Assembly (NCBI RefSeq): GCF_001885765.1
Contig: NZ_JXKD01000017.1
Location: forward strand, 1-52,694
Length of the DNA: 52,694 nt
Direction: 5' to 3'
Source of the DNA: Enterococcus aquimarinus
GTDB taxonomy: Bacteria; Bacillota; Bacilli; Lactobacillales; Enterococcaceae
This document shows positions 8,907 through 17,876 of the stretch, piece by piece. Within the stretch, counting starts at the first letter, position 1. Each line of letters begins with the position of its first letter. The notes beneath the pieces are model-generated. The model saw nothing but the letters and a program-made list of their open reading frames with translations. It had not been told where the DNA came from and did no database searches. Made by a program: the position numbers and the translations under genes.

Positions 8907-10198
8907 TGTGTAAATGGAAAATCCATTCTATAAATTAAATTAAAACATTGATTCTAATGTATCCTGTATTTCTTTAAAACCTTTATGAACTCTGCATAAA
9001 AATTTTTGATTATAGTTGTTAAATTGACTGACTAGGAATCTCTCTAGTGATTCTTCGTTAGGAAATTGCTCTTTTCTTTTTGTATATTTCTTTAATTGCT
9101 TGTTAAAGCCTTCAATCAGATTAGTTGAATAAATAGTTCTTCTAATTGATGGAGGAAAATTATAGAAAGTTAATATAGCAGGATTCATGAGTAATTTAAT
9201 CACTCGTGGATACTGTTTCTTCCATTTCTCCATCATAAAGCTGATTTGATCCATTGCTTCTTCTTTTGATCTTGATTGATATACTGATTTGAAATCATTA
9301 CAAATCTCTCGTCGATCACTAACACGAACCTTGTGAGCAATATTTCTGGAAACATGAACACAGCATTGCTGAAATTGAGCATTTGGATAAACATTATAAA
9401 TACTATCGTTAATGCCACTTAAACCATCAGTTACGACTAATAAAACCTTTTCTAAACCACGTTTTTTTAGGTCTTGAAGTATCTCTTTCCAAACATATGC
9501 AGATTCGGTTGGAGCAATACTAAATCCAAGAACCTCTTTGGTTCCGTCTAATCTAATGCCAATCACAATATAAACAGCTTCTTTTGAGACAGTTTGTCTT
9601 TTCAATGGAATATGAGTAGCATCCATGAAAATAACTGAATATTTTGACTCTAGAGTTCTTTCTTTAAAAGCATTAACCTCTTCAGATACAATTTGAGTGA
9701 TATTAGAAATAGTTTGTGGTGTATAGTGATGTCCATACATTTTTTCAATCAATTCAGAGATTTCAGACATAGTAATCCCTTTTTGAAATAACTGAATAAT
9801 AGTGGTCTCTAAAGAGTCGTCGGTTCTTTTATTGGCAGGTAAAGTTTGTTGAGAAAACTCACCATTTCTATCTCTAGGAATCACTAAATTTAATTCTCCA
9901 TACTCTGTTTTGAATGAACAGGAATAATTCCCATTGCGGGAATTACCTGAATTAAATCCAATACGATCATATTTTTCATAATCAAGAAAAGCAGTTAATT
10001 CTGCTTGTAATAATGTATTAATAGGCAATTCTAGATGACGACGAAATAAATCATCTAAGTCACCTTTATTGATTAGTGTTTCCATAATTTCTGTAGTAAA
10101 ATTAGTTATGAGAAAGTCCTCCTATAAAATTTCGGTGTCGTAACTTTAATTTTACAGAATGGACTTTCTTTTTTTCTACTTAAATTTCTATTTACACA
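8907..10198 (-). mobile_element. IS256-family insertion sequence
   Basis: About 1.29 kb with imperfect terminal inverted repeats: TGTGTAAAT at 8907-8915 and ATTTACACA at 10190-10198, with TCCATTCT/AGAATGGA blocks just inside each end. It contains a single transposase gene on the minus strand. I found no 8-9 bp target duplication (flanks AAGAATTA and AAATATTT), which suggests a deletion or rearrangement next to the element. It separates the truncated gene at 8413 from hamA. Confidence 0.8.
8940..10085 (-). CDS. IS256-family (mutator-type) transposase
   Basis: 381 residues from ATG 10085. It has a DDE catalytic pattern: FMDATHIPL (first Asp), VTDGLSGI (second Asp) and STNLIEGFNKQLKK (Glu). The zinc-like CCVH is present and the protein ends ESMF. 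From memory of enterococcal IS256-family relatives, the protein usually starts eight codons further upstream, directly behind AGGAGG at 10118-10123 (minus strand). Here that codon is ATA (10107-10109), so the normal start appears to be lost and translation may be weak. The family call is firm; the lost start is inferred. Confidence 0.92.
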   Translation of the reverse strand: METLINKGDLDDLFRRHLELPINTLLQAELTAFLDYEKYDRIGFNSGNSRNGNYSCSFKTEYGELNLVIPRDRNGEFSQQTLPANKRTDDSLETTIIQLFQKGITMSEISELIEKMYGHHYTPQTISNITQIVSEEVNAFKERTLESKYSVIFMDATHIPLKRQTVSKEAVYIVIGIRLDGTKEVLGFSIAPTESAYVWKEILQDLKKRGLEKVLLVVTDGLSGINDSIYNVYPNAQFQQCCVHVSRNIAHKVRVSDRREICNDFKSVYQSRSKEEAMDQISFMMEKWKKQYPRVIKLLMNPAILTFYNFPPSIRRTIYSTNLIEGFNKQLKKYTKRKEQFPNEESLERFLVSQFNNYNQKFLCRVHKGFKEIQDTLESMF

Positions 10199-10271
10199 AA
10201 ATATTTTACGCTATCGATTTATTATTCTTGACATTTTTCACAATCCCTACTTAAACATAAAATTAGCGTTA

Positions 10272-10318
10272 TTGTAATAAGACTATATGTTGATATAATA
10301 AAAGTATATAGTCTTATT
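10272..10318 (+). promoter_or_regulatory. hamA promoter embedded in a 13-bp perfect inverted repeat
   Basis: TTGTAA at 10272-10277 and TATAAT at 10294-10299 are 16 bases apart. AATAAGACTATAT at 10276-10288 and ATATAGTCTTATT at 10306-10318 are perfect reverse complements separated by 17 bases. One arm covers the -35/spacer and the other the predicted transcription start. The left arm would not be transcribed, so this looks like a DNA operator for a dimeric repressor rather than an RNA hairpin. No candidate regulator remains in the island. Confidence 0.6.
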
Positions 10319-10332
10319 TTGGGAGGGTAATA

Positions 10333-11265
10333 ATGCATAAAATTGTTAAAGAACAAATCAGAGAGGTGGATGTTGTTGCATATTCTGTAGGGTATGACTT
10401 CAATGATGCCGGTCAATTAGAATATCGCTTACAGGATTTTGTTAAACTATTAGTTAATTTAATTCCAGAATTTGCATTTGGTGCTCATGAGGGAGAGACA
10501 ACTGCAAATAAAGATGTTGTTTCTAAAGTAAGTAGAGCTGCTAAAGCAATATATAAGATAAAAGAATTTCAAGAAGTCAAAGAAATCTACGCTATGGGCA
10601 ATGAAATAGCGGATGATTCTGTTGAAAAAAAGTATCTTAAAAGGGGAGAGTTTGGAGAATTAATATTGTTTTATTTATTAAAAGAGTTTCATAATACAGT
10701 ACCTTTAGTATCGAAAATATATTTCAAAGATTCTGCAGGTGTAGCTGTCCATGGCTTTGATGCAGTTCATGTTAATGAAGATACCAAATCATTATGGCTT
10801 GGTGAATCTAAAATGTATGTTGATGGGAAAAGTGGATTGAAGGAATTAATTAAAGATTTATATGACCATTTTAATACAAGTTATATGGAAGATGAATTTG
10901 CAGTTATATCTAAATGGGTAGACCTAGGCGTAAAACGAGATGAAAAATCACAATATTGGTTAGACTTATTGAATGAGACTACATCTTTAAGAGACCAGTT
11001 AGATTCAATAGTAGTTCCGTTGATTTGTACATATACTTGTGATATATATAGCAAAGAAAATATCGATGATACCAGTGAAAGTTTTTTGGGAGAATTTGAA
11101 AAAGAAATAAAAAGTATGAAAGAATATTTTGATGCAAGAAACACTCATCCGTTAAAAGATAAGTTGAAAATTTTGGTTATATTGTTTCCAGTAAAATCCA
11201 AAAATGAACTAGTAAAAAAACTTCATAACAATCTAAATATGATGCAAATGATAGGAGAGCTGTAA
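10333..11265 (+). CDS. hamA: Hachiman anti-phage nuclease subunit HamA (DUF1837)
   Basis: 310 residues, with GGGAGG at 10321-10326 before ATG 10333. DUF1837 hallmarks are visible: RGEFGE at 104-109, HGFDAVH at 140-146 and WLGESKMY at 155-162. Asp143 with Glu158-x-Lys160 fits a PD-(D/E)xK nuclease core. In known Hachiman systems HamA is a DNase held by the HamB helicase and released when damaged or invading DNA is sensed. Its TAA overlaps the hamB ATG (TAATG), so the two are translationally coupled. All presumed catalytic residues are present, so it looks functional. Base composition is much more AT-rich than groEL. Confidence 0.9.
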   Translation: MHKIVKEQIREVDVVAYSVGYDFNDAGQLEYRLQDFVKLLVNLIPEFAFGAHEGETTANKDVVSKVSRAAKAIYKIKEFQEVKEIYAMGNEIADDSVEKKYLKRGEFGELILFYLLKEFHNTVPLVSKIYFKDSAGVAVHGFDAVHVNEDTKSLWLGESKMYVDGKSGLKELIKDLYDHFNTSYMEDEFAVISKWVDLGVKRDEKSQYWLDLLNETTSLRDQLDSIVVPLICTYTCDIYSKENIDDTSESFLGEFEKEIKSMKEYFDARNTHPLKDKLKILVILFPVKSKNELVKKLHNNLNMMQMIGEL

Positions 11266-13445
11266 TGGAACCTAAAAATATATATGGATATGATGTCACT
11301 GATTTTAATAGTTCTTTTTTATTGTTAAAAGAGTTTGGCCGAATTAGAGAAACGGATGAATTAAAAGCAAATGAAATTGTTATTGAAGTGTTAGATGCAT
11401 GGGAAGTAGTTTCTGAAAGCACAAAAGAAATCTGGCTTGATGCTATAGATTCAGTTGGTTTTTATCCCTACTTGTACCGTGAAGATACAGAAAAGTTAGA
11501 CACATCAACAATGATTAGAATGAATTATCATTCTTCAGACTATTTAACAAATATTATGCTTCATAGGGAGCAGAAAGCTTTGTCTGAATTACTACTTACT
11601 GGAAAAAACTTAGTGGTGAGTGCCCCAACAAGTTTTGGAAAAAGCTTATTGATTGAAGAAATAATTGCTAGTGTTCGATATAAAAATATTGTAATAATAC
11701 AGCCTACGTTGGCTTTACTAAATGAAACAAGAAAAAAATTACAAAAATATGCAGTTGTATATAATATAATAATAAAAACGACACAAAAAGTATCGCCTGA
11801 TGAGAATAACTTATTCCTGCTTACTGCAGAAAGAGTGATGGAATATTATAAATTACCTAAGATAGATTTTGTTGTTTTGGATGAGTTTTATAAAATTAGT
11901 GCTAAAAGAGATGATGAACGAGCCGATGTTTTAAATAATGCTATTAATCTTTTGCTTAATACACATAAAAGTTCGTTTTATTTCTTAGGCCCCAATATTA
12001 GTGGCATATCTGATGGTTTTGCAGAAGAGTATAATGCCATTTTTTATAAAACAGACTATTCGTTAGTCAAAAATGAATCTATAGATTTATACGAGCAGCA
12101 TGAGATTGGATTAACTAAGAGTGGTAAAACAAAATATAAGAATGAGTTATTATTTCGTACCTTGATTGAGAATATTAATCAGCAAAATATTGTATATTGT
12201 TCCTCTCCGGATAGAGCAACGAAGTTGGCATATGAGTTTTATGAGTATGGTATACAATCAGGAGTGAAATTTAATAACACCGATTTGCCAGTTATTGAGT
12301 GGATAAATGAAAATATTAGTAGGAAATGGTTTTTTACGAAATTGATAAATGCAGGGATAGGAGTACACAATGGTATACTCCCAAAACATGTTAATAATAG
12401 TGTAATAGATTATTTTAATAGTGGAGAAATATCAATTCTATTCTGCACTTCTACGATAATAGAAGGTGTCAATACTACTGCAAAAAATGTTCTTTGGTTT
12501 GACTCAACTAAAGGAAGTCAACATCAAATTGACTATTTTGATTTCTCCAACATCAAAGGGAGAGCAGGCCGGTTAATGCAGCATTATAAAGGGAATTTTT
12601 ACATGTTTAATAAACAGCCACCAAAAAATGAAGTGATGATAGATATACCATTCTATGACCAAGAAAATATGAATGATGAAATACTTATAAATATACCAAC
12701 AGATAAGGTAAAGCAGAAACATGTTGAAAGGTATTTGGAACTTCAAAATATTCCGGAAGCATATTATGAAACAGTTAGGAAAAATGGTGTTTCTATAAAG
12801 AATCAATTGGAGATAATATCACTGTTTGAAAAATTATTAATAAAAAATCCTGAAAATAAATGTTTAATTTGGAACGGATACCCTACATATGACCAACTCA
12901 AAGTTGTTATTAACTTGGGATGGGAATATTTTATTAAGGAAGGAGAAACCACAAAGCCAATGAATCCAAATTGGCTCACATATTTAACTTTTAATTCTAA
13001 TAAGCCGTTAAATAAATTAATAAATGAGAGATACCAAAAGTTATTAGAAGATAAATCAAAGAATACAAAAAAAACAGATGAGGATTTCTTGAATGAGGCT
13101 ATATTAATGATTTATAAAGTACAACGTCACTGGATTCAATATAAAGTTCCAAAATGGCTAGACACAATCAACAGTCTTCAGATAGCAGTAACACAAAAGT
13201 TAAATATAGCTTCTGGCGATTATTCATTTTATTCTTCAATGTTGGAAAATGATTTTATTAAGAATGAATATTCCATTTTGGTGGAGATGGGAGTTCCCTC
13301 AACAGCAATAGAAAAAATCCAAAATAATATACCTAAAAATATCGGTGAAGATGATGTAATCAGATTCATAAGGGATAATAGTCTTTATGCCAATGATAAC
13401 TTGTTAGAGTATGAAAAACAAAAATTATTAGAATTGCTAAATTAA
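11265..13445 (+). CDS. hamB: Hachiman anti-phage helicase subunit HamB
   Basis: 726 residues. It is a superfamily 2 helicase: Walker A APTSFGKS at 120-127, motif Ia IIQPTLALLNE, DEAD-like VVLDEFYK at 203-210 with DEF, a C-terminal helicase core with CSTIIEGVNTTAKNV, and motif VI IKGRAGRL. The C-terminal 250 residues are helical and family-specific. The start ATG overlaps the hamA stop by one base, and ATAGGAGAG lies upstream. The family partners HamA and translocates on DNA to trigger degradation. Length and motifs are complete, so I expect an active system. Confidence 0.9.
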   Translation: MEPKNIYGYDVTDFNSSFLLLKEFGRIRETDELKANEIVIEVLDAWEVVSESTKEIWLDAIDSVGFYPYLYREDTEKLDTSTMIRMNYHSSDYLTNIMLHREQKALSELLLTGKNLVVSAPTSFGKSLLIEEIIASVRYKNIVIIQPTLALLNETRKKLQKYAVVYNIIIKTTQKVSPDENNLFLLTAERVMEYYKLPKIDFVVLDEFYKISAKRDDERADVLNNAINLLLNTHKSSFYFLGPNISGISDGFAEEYNAIFYKTDYSLVKNESIDLYEQHEIGLTKSGKTKYKNELLFRTLIENINQQNIVYCSSPDRATKLAYEFYEYGIQSGVKFNNTDLPVIEWINENISRKWFFTKLINAGIGVHNGILPKHVNNSVIDYFNSGEISILFCTSTIIEGVNTTAKNVLWFDSTKGSQHQIDYFDFSNIKGRAGRLMQHYKGNFYMFNKQPPKNEVMIDIPFYDQENMNDEILINIPTDKVKQKHVERYLELQNIPEAYYETVRKNGVSIKNQLEIISLFEKLLIKNPENKCLIWNGYPTYDQLKVVINLGWEYFIKEGETTKPMNPNWLTYLTFNSNKPLNKLINERYQKLLEDKSKNTKKTDEDFLNEAILMIYKVQRHWIQYKVPKWLDTINSLQIAVTQKLNIASGDYSFYSSMLENDFIKNEYSILVEMGVPSTAIEKIQNNIPKNIGEDDVIRFIRDNSLYANDNLLEYEKQKLLELLN

Positions 13446-13545
13446 TTTAGCCATATTGAAATTATATAATATAGTTTCGTACTTAAAGAATAACAAATAA
13501 ATTAATTTAAATAATTATGATGGGTATAAATAAAGGAGAAGATAA

Positions 13546-14287
13546 TTGTTATATATTGGGGTAGAACTTAATAAAATCGAACAAATGGATTGCTACAAGC
13601 ATCGATACAGTTATTAGCGATGTACCTTATAACATTAGTGGCGATGATGAAACAAAGGACGGAAAGATTGTTAAAAAGGGCAATCCATACATGAAGGGAA
13701 AAGTCGGATTAGACTTTGGTGATTGGGATAAAGGCAATTTTATTGTAGATGATTGGATAAGAGCAGTTACACCAAAAGTAAAAGATAATGGGCAAATAAT
13801 AATTTTTAATTCTTTTAAAAATATAAGTAAAATGGCCATAACATTGTTTGAAGAAGGTTGGATGGTAAAAGGAACGTACTATTGGCACAAACCTAATCCA
13901 ATGCCACATATGCCCGAAATATTTCCTTTAAGTGCGACAGAACAGTACATTTTGGTAGTAAAAGACCTTGATAATTATACGGTTAATACTAGAAAAGGTA
14001 ATGAGAAGATGGTTGAAACTGGGAGGTTGGATGCCAGTTCCCACGAAGACCAGAAAAAAAGATTCCATACAACACAAAAACCATTAAGCATGTGGAAATC
14101 ATTAGTAGAAATACATAGCAACGAGGGAGATATTGTCTTAGATAGTTTTAGTGGAAGTGCTGTTAATGCCGTAGCATGTATTGAGTTGGGAAGGAACTTT
14201 ATTGGAACAGAGCTAGATGATGATTACTTTCAAAAAGGCAATGACCGGATCGAAAAGGCTCTTAAATTAACGCCACCGCTATTTTAA
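13546..14287 (+). pseudogene. Frameshifted beta-class N4/N6 adenine/cytosine DNA methyltransferase
   Basis: A TTG at 13546 behind AAAGGAGAA begins YIGVELNKIEQMD, typical of methyltransferase N-termini, but this frame stops at 13615. A second frame then reads ATSIDTVISDVPYNIS (motif IV, DVPY replacing DPPY) and continues to 14287. Downstream are KPLSMWKSLVEIH and DIVLDSFSGSAVNAVACIELGRNF (motif I, FSGSA). Motif IV before motif I defines the beta class. A single indel near 13588-13600 explains the split, so the full protein is probably not made. An in-frame ATG at 13691 would give 198 residues lacking motif IV. Confidence 0.75.
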
Positions 14288-14349
14288 AGGAGAAATTATG
14301 GTGTATTCTATTACAATCCAGCAAAGCTTGTGACAGGCCTTGAATTTAG

Positions 14350-15126
14350 CAGAAAAAAATTAATTTAACTAGCAATAAACCAATTTATAAGTTTGAGAAG
14401 AATCCTTATATAAAAAATCATCAAATATATGGAAAGATATTAGCTGATTTAATGTTTTTAGAAAATGTTTTTAGAGATTCATACGTTAAAGAGGTCTTTT
14501 TTATTAACAATGAAGAAGGCCTAGATAGTAGGCAAGAAAAAAGAAACCAAAATATTTTAACTAAAATAGAGTCTCTATATTATTACTACTTTATTTACCA
14601 GTTATATGCTGATTATCGCTATTGGCTAGATGATAAAGATGCTTACAGTAACGAGCTTAAACGCTTTAACGCTAGCACATCAGATAATCATTACGGTTAT
14701 TTCAGTATGTTAAAAAGGTGTTTTATCCAAGCCTTTGGTAGTATAAAACAATTTAATTAAACAAATTATAATGCTTTTTTAGATATTGAAAAAATGGAAA
14801 AAGGAATAGGTATCACTAAGGAGCATGCTATTCAGAGTGTGGAAGGTGAAGATAGGTATATGCTTTATTATCTACAGCCGAGTGGTTTTACAGGGAAATC
14901 ACGTTCAGTTCGTGTCACCAGAAGGGACGGAGAAAACTCTGGAGATGTGGTTGATAAAAAAGGATATAAACTGAAAAGAAGAAACAGCTCAAAGAAGCAG
15001 GCCAGAATAATTATTAATAAGTATAAGGAGCAATTAGAGATAGCGAATAAAGTGAATGTGACAAAGTTTGCAAAAGAAAATGATATTTCCAGAACGATGT
15101 TTTACAATTATTTGAAAAAGTGTATT
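14350..15126 (+). pseudogene. Unrecognised island gene broken by a stop codon and by the IS21-family element
   Basis: A single frame is open from 14350 to the IS boundary at 15126, interrupted only by TAA at 14758-14760. Two apparent ORFs, ATG 14452-14760 and ATG 14794-15159, are the two halves. The first half is aromatic-rich (YYYYFIYQLYADYRYW). The second has YLQPSGFTGKSRSVRVTRR and, near the end, TKFAKENDISRTMFYNYLKK, which looks like a helix-turn-helix. After the IS, 17560-17592 continues in phase as ETKKFNFDKP and a stop, so the IS probably removed about ten codons. I do not recognise the family. Confidence 0.55.
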
Positions 15127-15177
15127 TGTCAATTCAAAAGTGAGCCACTTATCAATTGAAAACTGAGCCACCTCGCA

Positions 15178-15912
15178 TTACATTTTTGTTAGTTCTAACG
15201 TTTCTTTCAGCCGATATGAATCACCCACCATATTCAATAAATAGGCTCTGTGTGTTAACCGATCGGTTAAGGCTGCCGTTAATACGGGATCATGAAAGAC
15301 CTCATTCCAACGATCGAATGACAGATTCGTCGTGATAATGGTGGACAGGCCGTTTGAACGTAGGGATAAGTGCGAGAATAAAAGTTCAGCCCCCTCCTTA
15401 TCGAACGAAATATAACCAAGTTCATCTAAAATGACTAAATCATATTTTTGGAATTTCAATTCAAAGCTTCTCAACGTCCGTTCGGAACGAAATTCCTTTA
15501 ACTGGTTGATCAGAGAGGGAACGCTGGTAAACCAGACCTTGTAACCTGCCATACAAGCCTCTATACCCAGGCCGATGGCACAATGCGTTTTGCCGGTTCC
15601 TGGGCTGCCGGAAAAAATGACATTTCTACCCTCTTTAATAAAAGAGAGGGTAGAAAGCTCGCGGATGTGTTTTTGGCCATCCGGTGGGAGATAGGCGACC
15701 GTTAAGTCTTCCAGTGTCTTTTGATAAGGAAATTGGGCGGTTTTTATGCTCCGGTGTTCGGAACGCCGTTCGCGTTCTTCGACCTCTACCATGAATAGTT
15801 CATATAACAGAGTGTGCATCTCTCCAGTCATCGTTTCTTCCTTCAGTTTCCTGTGGATGCCCGGCAGCCGTAATCCCAGGAGGAGCTTGTCTAATTCCGT
15901 TCGTTGGCTCAT
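15178..15912 (-). CDS. istB: IS21-family helper ATPase IstB
   Basis: 244 residues, an AAA+ ATPase related to DnaA/DnaC that regulates IstA target selection. Walker A is FSGSPGTGKTHCAIGLG and Walker B is LVILDELGYISF. The C-terminal TDRLTHRAYLLNM arginine-finger region is typical. It overlaps the istA 3' end by 4 bases (ATGA), the usual coupled arrangement. The gene is intact, but its partner is frameshifted. Confidence 0.95.
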   Translation of the reverse strand: MSQRTELDKLLLGLRLPGIHRKLKEETMTGEMHTLLYELFMVEVEERERRSEHRSIKTAQFPYQKTLEDLTVAYLPPDGQKHIRELSTLSFIKEGRNVIFSGSPGTGKTHCAIGLGIEACMAGYKVWFTSVPSLINQLKEFRSERTLRSFELKFQKYDLVILDELGYISFDKEGAELLFSHLSLRSNGLSTIITTNLSFDRWNEVFHDPVLTAALTDRLTHRAYLLNMVGDSYRLKETLELTKM

Positions 15913-17466
15913 GAGATTTGTTTCTCCTTTTCCTTATTGAGTAAATTCGCGTAATCACTGAGGTTTTCAAGTGATTTGTCAATTATCGCTTGATTGCCCG
16001 CCGGACGGGTGGGAGCCTCCGGTTTTTGTTGGGATAGGAAAATTAGCTTTTCGGTTGAAAAATCAAAGAAAGGCTTCTTTTCTAACGCTTTGATAAGGGT
16101 AATGATTTCGCTTAGGTTGTTTTTTTCCTTGATAAAATGTAATAGCGCTATAAAATCCTTTTGATTATTGGTATAATAATTTTCGTAGATAAATTTAATT
16201 TGTTTTGGCGCTTGCTTGAATCCTTGGCTGTTTTCAAGTGCGCCTTTTTTATACCCTAAAGTAGTCAGATAGTGATAAAGATCAATCCGCCATTCATGGA
16301 CGCCCCACGTCCGTGTGTGTTCCGCCAGTAATGCGTGGTTGTCAAAAATACGAATGCTGTTTGCTCCATTTTTTACCCTGACCGTCTTGCCGACGTAGGC
16401 ATCCGGAACTGAGTAGTGGTTCTGTTTCACCGTGACGGTACTGTACTTATCAACCTTCAGATTCATGATTTCGCTGGCGTCAAAATCACCCATGGGTGTC
16501 GTCATGACTGCCTGTTCTTCCAGTATAAGGATGCTCGGCGTTTTGTTGCTTCTGGTTCTTTGATTTAGTTTGTTGAGTTTAGTTTGTAGATGCTCATTCG
16601 CTTGCTCAATGGAATCAAAGGAATCATGCAGACTGAATGCCTTTCGCCGGACCACCTCCACTGATCGTTCGTTCCACATGACCTTTTTCGTTTCCCTTGC
16701 GTGGGTTGCAAAGCCGCACTTGAAAGCCATAAAAGGCCGCTATACTCATGGTGATTGGGGACAATTCCCGCTCCGTCCCAATGAATTTCTTCACGACCGT
16801 CCGCATGTTGTCGTACACCACTTGAACCGGCACCCGGGCCAAATGCTTAAAGAATTCGACATGGGAATCTTGGAAACAAACGGCTTGCTGCGAATGATAC
16901 AGCTTGGCGAAGCGGTAATTACTGTAGGCCATTGTAAAGACCGCCAGTTGGTAAGTTTTCAGCCTTCCTCCGATTTCCAACTTTACCTCTCCCCAGTCGA
17001 ATTCACAGACGACCCCGGGTTCATAGATGGCCCGTATGAAGGCTTCTTTTCTAGTTTTTTCCTTTTCCCGAACGTAGTTCTGCACTGTTGTATAACCGAT
17101 GTCAAACCCTTGCTCCAACAGGGCTTCATGCATGTCGATGATTTTCATCTGCTGCTTTCTCCGACCATCAGTTCTCTTTTGGACGTTTTGTTTGATATAG
17201 AAGTCCAGGCGATCCATCATACCCTCGGTCAGCTTTCGTTTTGCACGCTTCTCAGTGTTGTAAGAAGGCTTCTCCAAGATGGCTTCCGTAAGTGCGAAAT
17301 TTTCTACTGAAAGGTCGGTAAATTTCTCCCGCGCATTGCGATATTCTTGGATATATTTTTTAACCGTGTTTCTTGAAATTCCCAGTTTTGTTGCCACCGA
17401 TCGCTGGGACAACCCTTCCACTTCAACTTTTAAAATAACATCTTGCTTCGTCACCAAATCAATCAA
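15909..17466 (-). pseudogene. istA: IS21-family transposase IstA, frameshifted by a 4-bp duplication
   Basis: The N-terminal part (TTG start at 17466 behind GGGAGGAAAGG) has the helix-turn-helix LSQRSVATKLGISRNTVKKYI and the catalytic CEFDWGE and VVYDNM aspartates. It reaches the catalytic Glu in KGHVER and then shifts frame. The C-terminal part resumes as ERSVEVVRRKAFSLHDSF and runs to 15909. At the junction the plus strand has CGTTCGTT at 16666-16673; removing one CGTT restores a single frame of about 517 codons. The element is therefore probably inactive unless helped in trans. Confidence 0.9.
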
Positions 17467-17559
17467 AACCTTTCCTCCCTACATTACTAAATATAGGGTT
17501 TATTATAGCGTAGGTGGCTCACTTTTGAATTAACAGGGTGGCTCACTTTTAAGTTAACA

Positions 17560-17592
17560 GAAACAAAAAAGTTTAATTTTGATAAACCGTAG
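17560..17592 (+). pseudogene. Probable 3' tail of the island gene interrupted by IS21
   Basis: Directly after the IS end, the codons GAA ACA AAA AAG continue to a TAG at 17590-17592 in the phase left at 15126. Ten residues are readable. The link depends on there being no target duplication and is an inference. Confidence 0.35.
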
Positions 17593-17675
17593 CATTCGAA
17601 CAACTGTAAAATAGCTCAAACATAGAAAGTTAGTTAAATACTATGTTGGTGTGGAATGTTTATTACATTGAAAAG

Positions 17676-17708
17676 AAACACTTAAAAACGAACTAATAAG
17701 TGTTTTTT
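17676..17708 (+). terminator. Terminator near the right end of the island
   Basis: AAACACTTA at 17676-17684 pairs with TAAGTGTTT at 17697-17705 and is followed by more T residues. It would end the transcript of the island gene broken by IS21. The remainder of 17593-17784 shows no gene. Confidence 0.7.
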
Positions 17709-17784
17709 AATGATAAATAACCTCTTTTTGTTAACTATCTATTGTTTAATATATAGATATATGGTGAAAGACGGACAATTCCGC

Positions 17785-17806
17785 CAATGATGGGCGGCAT
17801 GATGTA
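17785..17806 (+). repeat. Right 22-bp direct repeat (attR-like) of the groEL end
   Basis: Identical to 8283-8304. In the groEL frame it reads PMMGGMM and then TAA (left copy: TAG), preceded by ATT CCG. It marks the right border of the island. Confidence 0.75.
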
Positions 17807-17838
17807 AACTCGCTTTTAAAACAAAGCTTGATACGAAA

Positions 17839-17876
17839 GAACCACATGAGACGTTTGTGCTCATGTGGTTTTTTTG
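17839..17876 (+). terminator. Probable native groEL terminator, displaced by the island
   Basis: ACCACATGAG at 17841-17850 pairs with CTCATGTGGT at 17860-17869, followed by a T tract. It sits 33 bases after the right repeat, where a groESL terminator would be expected before the insertion. 17877-18105 shows no convincing gene or site. Confidence 0.8.

Larger units (their letters stand above)
15127..17559 (-). mobile_element. IS21-family insertion sequence
   Basis: 2433 bp, the usual size. The ends are TGT(C/T)AA(T/C)T(C/T) followed by AAAAGTGAGCCAC in inverted orientation, and each end holds a second internal GAGCCAC copy as in IS21 multiple-terminal repeats. istA and istB lie on the minus strand. 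No 4-8 bp target duplication is seen (left flank GTATT, right flank GAAAC). Its higher GC content contrasts with the AT-rich island. It inserted near the 3' end of the unrecognised gene at 14350. Confidence 0.88.

Noticed and set aside
16570-17310. 246-codon reading frame on the plus strand inside the IS21-family element
   Set aside because: Entirely antisense to istA, whose motifs are clear on the minus strand.
15178-17466. Programmed frameshift producing IstA
   Set aside because: The junction is a plain 4-bp tandem duplication with no slippery heptamer, and IS21 istA is normally a single frame.
8306-17784. Integrase or relaxase gene in the island
   Set aside because: I read all frames of the non-IS parts and saw no tyrosine or serine recombinase signature and no relaxase HUH or mobilisation motif.
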